A DNA stretch of 5,221 nucleotides from Chloroflexota bacterium. Its GTDB lineage: Bacteria > Chloroflexota > Anaerolineae > Promineifilales > Promineifilaceae. Each line of letters begins with the position of its first letter. The stretch's first letter is position 1. The notes under the pieces are model-generated. The model ran no database searches. It was not told where the DNA came from and saw only the letters and a program-made list of their open reading frames with translations. This document shows, in pieces, positions 1 through 5,005 of the stretch. The stretch is from contig QQUD01001092.1 in NCBI GenBank assembly GCA_008501785.1, positions 1-5,221 on the forward strand. The letters are read 5' to 3'. The position numbers and the translations under genes were made by a program.

Positions 1-298
1 TGAAGACAGTGAGTTTGGTGATTTTTTAGAAGACGCCGAGCAGTCAGGACCGGCTGAAACAGTTGCTAACAAACTGCTTTTAGAAAAAATTGAAGAAATG
101 CTGTCAGACTTAACCCCACGCGAAGCACACATTCTTTGCTTGCGATATGGTTTAGACGGGTTCACATCCCACACCCTCACTGAAGTTGGCAAAATCTTCC
201 ACCTCTCCCGCGAGCGCATCCGCCAAATCGAAAAAAGCGCCTTGAAGAAGATGAAGCATCCACTGGTGGGGGGGCATTTACAGCAATATCTAATTTAG
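1..298 (+). CDS. rpoD: RNA polymerase sigma-70 factor, C-terminal part (primary RpoD/SigA type), 5'-truncated by window edge
   Basis: The reading frame is open from base 2 and gives 98 residues ending at TAG (296-298); the real start lies upstream of the window. The first residues (EDSEFGDFLED) match the conserved region 3.2 linker of primary sigma factors, which enters the RNA polymerase active-site cleft. Residues about 37-52 (LTPREAHILCLRYGLDG) are region 4.1. Residues about 58-84 form the region 4.2 helix-turn-helix, with the recognition-helix signature SRERIRQIEKSALKKMKHP at 69-87, which reads the -35 element. The C-terminus (KHPLVGGHLQQYLI) lacks the SRSEVLRSFL-type ending of proteobacterial RpoD. 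The 3.2 acidic linker and the RERIRQIE motif together favour a group 1 or close group 2 sigma over an ECF or flagellar sigma. Whether it is the sole housekeeping sigma or a paralogue cannot be told from this fragment. The next gene is convergent, 77 bp away. Confidence 0.93.
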   Translation, partial: EDSEFGDFLEDAEQSGPAETVANKLLLEKIEEMLSDLTPREAHILCLRYGLDGFTSHTLTEVGKIFHLSRERIRQIEKSALKKMKHPLVGGHLQQYLI

Positions 299-299
299 T

Positions 300-369
300 G
301 GGGATTTGGGACTAGTGATTGGGGGCTGGCTCCATTCTCTAATTCCCAACCCCCATTTTCCGAACCCCC
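300..369. repeat. degenerate heptad, G-rich/C-rich imperfect inverted spacer between convergent genes
   Basis: The spacer between rpoD (+) and the peptidase (-) can be cut into 7-bp units: GGGGATT, TGGGACT, AGTGATT, GGGGGCT on the left, then C-rich units such as ATTCCCA, ACCCCCA, AACCCCC on the right. The halves are imperfectly complementary. For example, GGGGGCTGG at 321-329 pairs with CCCAACCCCC at 345-354 with one mismatch. A G/C-rich hairpin here could stop transcription from both sides, but there is no clean T-run, so terminator function is inference. It resembles, in organisation only, the heptad hairpin at 3565-3658. Confidence 0.5.
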
Positions 370-375
370 ATTCAT

Positions 376-2547
376 CTACAAATTATGTACAAAATAGTCC
401 CGAATGCGTTCTTCCATGTAAATGCGATCCGCTAGACCCCGTGGCATGTGTCGTTCATTGGGGAAAAGTAGCAAATCATATGGCTTGCGGGCGTGAATGA
501 GAGCGTTGATTAAGCGTGCTGTATGGCGGAAATGTACATTTTCGTCGATAAGGCCATGTACGAGCAAGAGCTTTCCTTCCATCTTGTCGATATGCTGCAT
601 CACATTGCTAATTTCGTAACCGGCGGCATTGTTTTGAGGGGTGCCCATGTATCGTTCGGTGTATCCTGTGTCGTAGCCATCCCAATGAGTTACAGACGCA
701 CCGGCGACAGCTACGCGGAATGTGTTTGCAGCACGTGCGAGACTGATGGCTGCCATGTAGCCGCCATAGCTCCAGCCGTACATGCCCACGCGACCCGGAT
801 CGCACAATCCTTGATCGATGAGCCAACGCACACCATCGACCTGATCTTGTACTTCTAGATTGCCCATGTCGTGTTTAATCGCCCCTTCAAATGCCAGCCC
901 GCGTCGTGCGCTGCCGCGATTGTCTAGCTTGAAAACGAGGAAACCGAGTTGGCTTAAATATTGCGCTCGCATATCAACCGTCATTCCCCAACTGTTTGTC
1001 ACCCGCTGGGCATGAGGTCCACCATAGACGCTAACAATGGTGGGAAATGGACCATGCCCAAATGTTTCTGGTGGACGGTAAATGGCTCCGTACAGCATTA
1101 CGCCATCCCGATTGTTGAGCATGACCAATTCCGGCGTCGGCAAATCGTATTCTGCGATGCGTTCATCGTTGTTCGTGAATATGGTTTGCAAAACTTCGCC
1201 ATTTTCGAGCGAACGCAGGGTGATGGTTGGGGCGGTTTGGCTGTTGTGGTGAATGTCGATGAATCGCTTTCTCGCGTAATTGACAACAACCGCGTGTGTG
1301 CCAGTCTCTTTTGTGACACGTGTTATGCTACCGCCAGAAAGGTTGACTGTGTAAAGGTGGGTTTCGGTGGGTGATTCTTTGGTGGCGGTGAAGGTGAGCT
1401 GTTCTGATTGGGTGTCGATGCCAGCGATGCTGGTGACGAGCCAATTGCCTTGGGTTAACGGCCGTATCATCCTCCCATCCCAATCATAAGCATACAAATG
1501 CTGAAATCCCGTGCGTTCTGAGGCCCAGATGAAGCCGCCGTTGGGGAGTGAAGCGGTGGAGGGTAACGGCCGTAACATCTCATGCAAATTAATCCACACC
1601 TCACTCGTTTCGGTTAGCAATATCTTGCTTTCACCAGTTGTCGAGTTAAATAACAGCAAATCAAGCTGCGATTGTTCACGATTTAGCATTTGCACCAGCA
1701 GTTTTTCTGAAGATGCCCACTGCACCCGTGCTAGATACACATCCTCATCACGCCCCAAATCCATCCAAATTGGCTCACTACCACTGATGGAAATAACCCC
1801 CAGTCGCACTTTGGCGTTTGCCATTCCAGCAAATGGATAGCGATGATCTTCTTGTGCGCCATCACCAACCGCTTCTTTTCCTTGATGTGTGATGCGATAG
1901 ACCGGAATATGTGTCTCATCCACTTCCGCAAATGCCAGCGATTGACTGTCTGGCGACCACCAGTAACCCTGTTTGCGGTCCAACTCTTCTTGGGCGATGA
2001 ATTCGGCTAACCCATGCGTTTTGCCACTTGCGGCAGCGCCAAACGTGAGCTGTTGTGGTGTGCCGCCTGCTGTAGGTATCACATGCAGTTCCGCATTTTG
2101 CACGTAAGCAACCCACTTGCCATCTGGCGAAAAATGCGGGTCGATTGCTGGCGCATCAGATGGTGGCAGCAATTCGCGTAGTGACTCACCCGGTTGATCC
2201 GCAATGGTAATGCCACCTTGCAGTGGAATCAAGATTTTGCCTGATTTGTGCCAGGTGTATTGTGTAATACCAACTTCGCGCTGGCGCATTCGCTCGCGGC
2301 GCAGTGCTTCTTCGAGCGAAATGTTCTCCTCGGTATTGCCACTTGCGGCAGCATCTACCAACAAGGATTGCACCCCAGTTTCAATATCAAACTGATAAAG
2401 CTGGCGTGTCAGGCTGCCCTCGGCACTGTGCAAATAGCTTATTTTGCTGTCATCTGGACTAAACCTTACAGCACCAGGAATTGCCATACCAGGAAGTGGA
2501 TAAGTCGCAACTGCTTCGATTGGTAAAAGATCGGGGTGAGTTGTCAT
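376..2547 (-). CDS. S9B family serine peptidase (dipeptidyl-peptidase IV-like), cytosolic
   Basis: This 723-residue protein has the full two-domain plan of the DPP IV (S9B) family: an N-terminal beta-propeller (about 1-480) and a C-terminal alpha/beta-hydrolase (about 490-723). The nucleophile is Ser593 in GWSYGG, with Asp668 in HGLIDENVH and His700 in NERHMPRG; the Asp-to-His spacing of 32 equals that of human DPP IV. Other landmarks align: the Glu187-Glu188 dyad just before GYWWSPD, which anchors the substrate amino terminus; Tyr508 in VYGGPH (oxyanion hole); Tyr625 and Tyr629 in the YDTGYTERYMG segment (S1 pocket); and Asn670. It should therefore remove N-terminal X-Pro (or X-Ala) dipeptides from peptides. 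There is no signal peptide or N-terminal anchor, so I place it in the cytoplasm, in peptide recycling. The start is supported by GGAG 8 nt upstream. The nearest upstream gene on the strand (sulfotransferase) is 185 bp away with a repeat element between, so cotranscription is uncertain. Exact specificity is not proven. Confidence 0.95.
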   Translation of the reverse strand: MTTHPDLLPIEAVATYPLPGMAIPGAVRFSPDDSKISYLHSAEGSLTRQLYQFDIETGVQSLLVDAAASGNTEENISLEEALRRERMRQREVGITQYTWHKSGKILIPLQGGITIADQPGESLRELLPPSDAPAIDPHFSPDGKWVAYVQNAELHVIPTAGGTPQQLTFGAAASGKTHGLAEFIAQEELDRKQGYWWSPDSQSLAFAEVDETHIPVYRITHQGKEAVGDGAQEDHRYPFAGMANAKVRLGVISISGSEPIWMDLGRDEDVYLARVQWASSEKLLVQMLNREQSQLDLLLFNSTTGESKILLTETSEVWINLHEMLRPLPSTASLPNGGFIWASERTGFQHLYAYDWDGRMIRPLTQGNWLVTSIAGIDTQSEQLTFTATKESPTETHLYTVNLSGGSITRVTKETGTHAVVVNYARKRFIDIHHNSQTAPTITLRSLENGEVLQTIFTNNDERIAEYDLPTPELVMLNNRDGVMLYGAIYRPPETFGHGPFPTIVSVYGGPHAQRVTNSWGMTVDMRAQYLSQLGFLVFKLDNRGSARRGLAFEGAIKHDMGNLEVQDQVDGVRWLIDQGLCDPGRVGMYGWSYGGYMAAISLARAANTFRVAVAGASVTHWDGYDTGYTERYMGTPQNNAAGYEISNVMQHIDKMEGKLLLVHGLIDENVHFRHTARLINALIHARKPYDLLLFPNERHMPRGLADRIYMEERIRDYFVHNL
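1458..1465. repeat. ACGGCCGT genome word, copy 1 (inside peptidase gene)
   Basis: An 8-bp perfect palindrome inside the longer string GTTAACGGCCGTATC (1454-1468). That 15-bp string recurs exactly at 2943-2957 in the sulfotransferase gene. Here it is read in peptidase codons for Arg362-Pro363-Leu364 (CGG CCG TTA). Confidence 0.7.
1566..1573. repeat. ACGGCCGT genome word, copy 2 (inside peptidase gene)
   Basis: The context is TAACGGCCGTAAC, in the same orientation and codon phase as copy 1, 108 bp away. It encodes Arg326-Pro327-Leu328 of the propeller. Confidence 0.7.
2021..2037. repeat. 17-bp direct repeat within peptidase gene, copy 1
   Basis: TTGCCACTTGCGGCAGC is identical to bases 2336-2352. 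On the coding (minus) strand this copy underlies Ala171-Ala-Ala-Ser-Gly-Lys-Thr177, just before the Glu-Glu dyad region of the propeller. Confidence 0.75.
2336..2352. repeat. 17-bp direct repeat within peptidase gene, copy 2
   Basis: An exact copy of 2021-2037, in the same codon phase. It underlies Ala66-Ala-Ala-Ser-Gly-Asn-Thr72 in an early propeller loop. Confidence 0.75.
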
Positions 2548-2555
2548 AAAAAGAA

Positions 2556-2559
2556 CTCC
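2556..2559 (-). promoter_or_regulatory. Shine-Dalgarno site of the S9B peptidase gene
   Basis: On the minus strand GGAG stands 8 nt before the ATG at 2547, in an AT-rich leader (TTTTGGAGTTC). This is good spacing and supports that start codon. Confidence 0.75.
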
Positions 2560-2578
2560 AAAATAATTATTGTTTGTG

Positions 2579-2723
2579 GTAGGGGTGGGGCAACCGGGGT
2601 GATATTTTCACGGAGCAAAGGGCCTTCTCTTCCGGTTGCCTCACCCCATGACATGAGGGCGAGACAAGGCGGAGATAAGATGCATTGCTATGTCAAATGT
2701 TTTCCGCCTTGTCCCGCCCCTAC
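2579..2723. repeat. 145-bp palindromic (MITE-like) intergenic element
   Basis: The ends are inverted: GTAGGGG at 2579-2585 mirrors CCCCTAC at 2717-2723, and the match extends to about 15 bp with two mismatches. Inside are two separate stem-loops. Stem B pairs 2582-2597 (GGGGTGGGGCAACCGG) with 2632-2647, 15 of 16 positions, around a 34-nt spacer. Stem A pairs 2657-2673 (GGGCGAGACAAGGCGGA) with 2703-2719, 16 of 17, around a 29-nt spacer. It encodes nothing plausible and has no transposase. It fills nearly all the space between the sulfotransferase stop (2733) and the peptidase leader. I see no convincing target-site duplication. It could be a non-autonomous mobile element or a REP-like palindromic unit, and may end or stabilise the sulfotransferase transcript. 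Confidence 0.7.
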
Positions 2724-2732
2724 AATTGGTGA

Positions 2733-3539
2733 TTATTTTTCTAACAAAAATGGACAGCCCATCTCAGCAACCGTGCGGTCTACGTATTCGATGTCTGCTT
2801 GGCTAAGATATTCGGTGTAGCCGCCGACTTTGCCTTTGCGCACTTTGTAGCTGTCTTTGTCGTCTGTGTCTTTGGGGCGCATTTTGTTGTCGTTGAAGAA
2901 GCCGGAGGATTCGAGTTTTTTCATGTTTTTGAAGGCGGCGAAGTTAACGGCCGTATCCAACAACTCCTCCTCAATATCGCCCATCCCCATAAATGACAAG
3001 GTCTGGCGCAGCGCTGCCTGTGGATTTTCATGCATTTCCTCATAAGACAGCGCCATGAAGTCTTGCGGCACATTTTGTTGTTCATACCAACTGTTGTAAA
3101 ACGTTACAATCTTTTTCACGCCAAACTTATCGCTGCGAATAAAATCTGAGATCGGACCTTCGAAACGCCCTGTGCGCTTGGTGGCTTGAAAATAGCTAGA
3201 AACCAGCACATCCTTAATCTCACGATACACAAATAGCACCTTTGTGTTGGCATATTCTGATTTGTTAGTTGGCATCCGGTGGTAGGGGAAGCCACTTAAA
3301 ATAGACGAGTAATCATGGCTGAAATGTGTGCGCAGCAGTCCGGCCTGACTGGTAATCTGGTACGTTTCAATCATCAGAGATTCTGGCAAGCTGTACCGGT
3401 CGCAAATCGCCTTGCCAATCAGCAGTCGCAGCCAGGTACGGCCGCTTTTGGGGTACGAGAGAATATAAACTTGTGTCCCTCGTTTGTTAATTTTTGTGCC
3501 AATCGCTTGTTTCTTAACCCAATCGTATAGTTGAACCAT
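2733..3539 (-). CDS. PAPS-dependent sulfotransferase (cytosolic sulfotransferase family 1 type)
   Basis: This 268-residue protein has all the marker motifs of the Sulfotransfer_1 fold, which moves a sulfuryl group from 3'-phosphoadenosine-5'-phosphosulfate to a hydroxyl or amine. The 5'-phosphosulfate loop is YPKSGRTWLR (29-38; canonical YPKSGTTW). The 3'-phosphate site is Arg106 and Ser114 in YREIKDVLVSSYF, with the family's 8-residue spacing. The C-terminal cofactor loop is RKGKVGG (234-240; canonical RKGxxGDW). His72 in RTHFSH is the likely catalytic base. There is no signal peptide or membrane segment, so it is cytosolic. The acceptor cannot be deduced; carbohydrate, lipid or small-molecule acceptors are all possible, and no adjacent gene for sulfate activation or glycan synthesis helps. 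The ATG at 3539 lacks a close Shine-Dalgarno: GAGGG lies 16 nt upstream (3556-3560), so initiation may be weak, or the start may be misplaced by a few codons. A heptad hairpin lies directly upstream and the 145-bp element directly downstream. Confidence 0.93.
   Translation of the reverse strand: MVQLYDWVKKQAIGTKINKRGTQVYILSYPKSGRTWLRLLIGKAICDRYSLPESLMIETYQITSQAGLLRTHFSHDYSSILSGFPYHRMPTNKSEYANTKVLFVYREIKDVLVSSYFQATKRTGRFEGPISDFIRSDKFGVKKIVTFYNSWYEQQNVPQDFMALSYEEMHENPQAALRQTLSFMGMGDIEEELLDTAVNFAAFKNMKKLESSGFFNDNKMRPKDTDDKDSYKVRKGKVGGYTEYLSQADIEYVDRTVAEMGCPFLLEK
2947..2954. repeat. ACGGCCGT genome word, copy 3 (inside sulfotransferase gene)
   Basis: This lies within GTTAACGGCCGTATC (2943-2957), 15 bp identical to the peptidase copy at 1454-1468. 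Here it is read in a different codon phase (ACG GCC GTT; Thr196-Ala197-Val198), so the shared string is not shared protein sequence. Confidence 0.7.
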
Positions 3540-3564
3540 CGGTTTTTTACATTTTCCCTCGTAA

Positions 3565-3658
3565 CAGTAATCAGTAATCGGTATTCGGTAATCGGTAATC
3601 AGTAAACAGTACTCTGTTTACTGATTACCGATTACGGATCACCGATCACTGTTCACAG
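3565..3658. repeat. large hairpin built of degenerate 7-bp tandem units
   Basis: Bases 3565-3613 are seven consecutive heptamers of consensus C(A/G)GTAAT: CAGTAAT, CAGTAAT, CGGTATT, CGGTAAT, CGGTAAT, CAGTAAA, CAGTACT. Bases 3615-3656 hold six more in the opposite orientation, of (T/C)GATTAC type. The halves form an inverted repeat: arms 3565-3609 and 3614-3658, a 4-nt loop, 38 of 45 positions matched, and the innermost 22 perfect. There is no coding capacity and no T-run. It sits between the terminator of the lipoprotein gene and the sulfotransferase start, so the sulfotransferase promoter must overlap or abut it. It resembles in kind the short tandemly repeated heptanucleotides known from filamentous cyanobacteria; equivalence is inference. 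Confidence 0.85.
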
Positions 3659-3684
3659 ATCATGACACATTCGGGGAAAATCGC

Positions 3685-3714
3685 AAAAAAAGCCGGCCCC
3701 AATTCGGGACCGGC
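3685..3714 (-). terminator. rho-independent terminator of the lipoprotein gene
   Basis: On the minus strand GCCGGTCCC, loop GAATT, then GGGGCCGGC form a 9-bp stem (one G-T wobble), followed at once by seven T. It begins 38 nt past the lipoprotein stop codon. Geometry and T-tract are textbook, and it separates the lipoprotein transcript from the sulfotransferase. Confidence 0.93.
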
Positions 3715-3752
3715 ACATGGCGGATGTCGTTGTGGAGGGTTAAGGTGATTTT

Positions 3753-4649
3753 TTAATTCATTTCTGGAATGATGTAAAGTTTTTCTGGGTAAAAAATATT
3801 GCCATCAGTGACTAGCTGTGGATTGTAAATGAGCACCTGTTCTTTGAACTCATTCCAGGAAAGGTTAGGAACCGTTGGCTGGATGAAACGTTCCCAGACC
3901 TCATAGCGGTTTCCATAATAGCCTGAGAGTGTTCGTGTCCAGCGTACTTCTGACTTGTCTATATTTGTCTCAGTGAGCATTGTTGATTCAGTAGAAACGG
4001 ATAGATTTTCTTGACCACCCGTTTCGATATTTGCCTCAGATGCCATTGCCATAACCTGATCGGTTAATGTAAGCTGCGCTTGGCCAAATGCCAATAAATC
4101 TTCGGGCAGTTCTGTTACAGGATTTTCCATGACTTTGATGGCGTATTCAATTTGCTTGTCGGGGACTTGGATACGAATTAAGCGACCCGGTTCGATTTCA
4201 TTAAACCAGGCGTACAAATATTGGGCATTACCCAGCGTTCCATGAGCCGTACCGACTCCCATAAATTCGCCATCAGAACGAAGGAAGAATGTTTCGGTAG
4301 TCAGTTCATAGGTGTTTGGAAACGCAACTTTGAATAATCCATCGTGTACGCCTTCTCCACTATTTTCAAATTTGTCCAATGCAGAAACATGACGGCCGAT
4401 TTCTTTCCCGTTTAAAAATACAATGACTAGATAATTGTTAAGCCACTGTTTTGAAGTTGGGTCTGTAACTTTCCCGGCAAAGATAAACCCATCTGCCGTT
4501 TCTAAGGATTGGTCGATTTCTTGGTTGATGGTTGCAACGCTGGCGTTGAATGCGTCAAATTGCGTGGAGCTGCAAGCGACTAAAATGAGCGGGACGATGA
4601 AGACTAAGCTGATGAGGAACCATGTGATGGGTCTGGACTGCTGATGCAT
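3753..4649 (-). CDS. secreted lipoprotein with C-terminal LysM-like segment, function unknown
   Basis: This 298-residue protein starts with a lipoprotein signal peptide: a short positive N-region (MHQQSRPITW), a hydrophobic core at 10-22, and the lipobox LVAC with Cys26 as the acylated residue. The mature protein should be tethered to the outer face of the cytoplasmic membrane. Residues about 52-170 look beta-rich (FAGKVTDPTSKQW, YLVIVFLNGKEIGR, GLFKVAFPNTYEL), perhaps an immunoglobulin-like sandwich, but I recognise no named family. Residues about 195-235 are polar and Ser/Thr/Glu-rich, like a linker. The end, about 249-296 (YEVWERF ... IYNPQLVTDGNIFYPEKLYIIP), follows the LysM pattern with its central Asn-Pro and terminal Tyr-Pro-x-x-x-x-Ile-Pro, suggesting peptidoglycan or glycan binding. 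The start is supported by AAGGAAG 6 nt upstream. It has its own terminator downstream and a long structured leader region upstream, so it is probably monocistronic. The lipoprotein call is firm; the LysM call is moderate. Confidence 0.85.
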   Translation of the reverse strand: MHQQSRPITWFLISLVFIVPLILVACSSTQFDAFNASVATINQEIDQSLETADGFIFAGKVTDPTSKQWLNNYLVIVFLNGKEIGRHVSALDKFENSGEGVHDGLFKVAFPNTYELTTETFFLRSDGEFMGVGTAHGTLGNAQYLYAWFNEIEPGRLIRIQVPDKQIEYAIKVMENPVTELPEDLLAFGQAQLTLTDQVMAMASEANIETGGQENLSVSTESTMLTETNIDKSEVRWTRTLSGYYGNRYEVWERFIQPTVPNLSWNEFKEQVLIYNPQLVTDGNIFYPEKLYIIPEMN

Positions 4650-4655
4650 AACACA

Positions 4656-4662
4656 CTTCCTT
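4656..4662 (-). promoter_or_regulatory. Shine-Dalgarno site of the lipoprotein gene
   Basis: The minus strand reads AAGGAAG, 6 nt before the ATG at 4649. Its AAGG part overlaps the proximal copy of an 11-bp direct repeat, so anything binding that repeat would also mask the ribosome site. Confidence 0.7.
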
Positions 4663-4684
4663 TACAAAACATACCTTTACAAAA
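4659..4684. repeat. 11-bp direct repeat pair in the lipoprotein leader
   Basis: CCTTTACAAAA occurs at 4659-4669 and again at 4674-4684, exact copies 15 bp apart. On the minus (sense) strand it reads TTTTGTAAAGG, the copy nearer the gene ending in the Shine-Dalgarno. It may be a duplicated ribosome site or an operator; nothing in the sequence decides. Confidence 0.6.
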
Positions 4685-4726
4685 AAGAGACAAGAAACGG
4701 CCGTTCGCGACATAACGGCCGTTTCT
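4681..4726 (-). terminator. strong 13-bp hairpin with downstream T-tract: terminator or leader attenuator
   Basis: AGAAACGGCCGTT (4693-4705) and AACGGCCGTTTCT (4714-4726) are perfect reverse complements around the 8-nt loop CGCGACAT. On the minus strand the stem is followed by TGTCTC and six T, an intrinsic-terminator shape with a 6-nt gap before the T-tract. It lies 43 nt before the lipoprotein ATG. It either ends transcription arriving from the aceK side, or acts within the lipoprotein leader if that promoter is farther upstream. Each arm carries the ACGGCCGT word (4697-4704 and 4715-4722). Confidence 0.65.
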
Positions 4727-4742
4727 AGACGGTGAACCGTCT
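4727..4742. other. small perfect stem-loop abutting the 13-bp hairpin
   Basis: AGACGG, loop TGAA, CCGTCT: a 6-bp stem with a stable-type tetraloop. It starts at the base immediately after the larger hairpin, so the two could stack coaxially in RNA. On the plus strand it is followed by TTGCTCTTG, not a true T-tract. Confidence 0.5.
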
Positions 4743-4976
4743 TGCTCTTGCACCATGGCAGAGAGAATTGTGAATAAATTAAAATATGGTATTCAATTTT
4801 CAGAACTTCGTTGGTTTACTGTGCAATCTGTGGACAGCATAAATCATCTTTGGTGATTGAAGATGACATTTGTGTGACAAAAAGGAGATAGCAAACTGAC
4901 AAACGTTATTTTGTAAGCGTTCAGTCCCAAAGGTACGACGCACTTACAAACGACATATTGTGTCGCATTACTCTGG
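4743..4976. other. gene-free stretch with several inverted repeats
   Basis: No convincing gene lies here. Visible structures are TCATCTT (4844-4850) with AAGATGA (4860-4866), a 7-bp stem with a 9-nt loop; TTTGTAAG (4910-4917) with CTTACAAA (4943-4950), an 8-bp stem extended by CGT/ACG past a 2-nt bulge; and CGACA (4951-4955) with TGTCG (4961-4965). An AT-rich block at about 4769-4800 is the most promoter-like part for the minus-strand lipoprotein gene, but I cannot assign a -35/-10 pair at normal spacing. The inverted TTTGTAAG pair could be an operator, and the whole could be a structured RNA; neither is shown. Confidence 0.45.
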
Positions 4977-4994
4977 AAAAAGTGCGTTGCACTT
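4977..4994 (-). terminator. weak candidate terminator after aceK
   Basis: On the minus strand AAGTGC, loop AAC, GCACTT, then TTT. It begins 11 nt beyond the stop codon of the AceK-like gene. The stem is only 6 bp and the T-run short, so efficiency is doubtful. Confidence 0.4.
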
Positions 4995-5005
4995 GAAGGC
5001 TTACG

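Noticed and set aside
523..1374. Plus-strand open frames at 523-858 and 961-1374
   Set aside because: They lie antisense to the fully motif-supported S9B peptidase, are Cys/His-rich with no recognisable domain, and lack ribosome sites.
2691..2696. Perfect TTGACA (-35-like) on the minus strand inside the 145-bp element
   Set aside because: No -10 hexamer occurs 16-18 bp downstream. TATCTC is at 13 bp. Insufficient for a promoter call.
376..3539. Peptidase and sulfotransferase as a two-gene operon
   Set aside because: They share a strand, but 185 bp with a palindromic element separates them, the peptidase has its own ribosome site, and no functional link is evident.
3565..3658. Heptad array considered as a CRISPR array
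   Set aside because: Units are 7 bp, contiguous and without spacers, and no cas gene is present.
3565..3658. Heptad hairpin considered as a rho-independent terminator
   Set aside because: The stem is AT-rich and very long with no T-run on either side. The proper terminator is at 3685-3714.
4755..4856. Plus-strand 33-codon frame starting MAERIVNKLKYG
   Set aside because: It has no Shine-Dalgarno before the ATG and no recognisable homology or neighbours. It is too short to separate from chance.
4879..4916. AAAAAGGAG, a strong plus-strand Shine-Dalgarno-like string
   Set aside because: Only a CTG follows at suitable spacing, and that frame ends after six codons (stop at 4914-4916). Probably chance in A-rich sequence.
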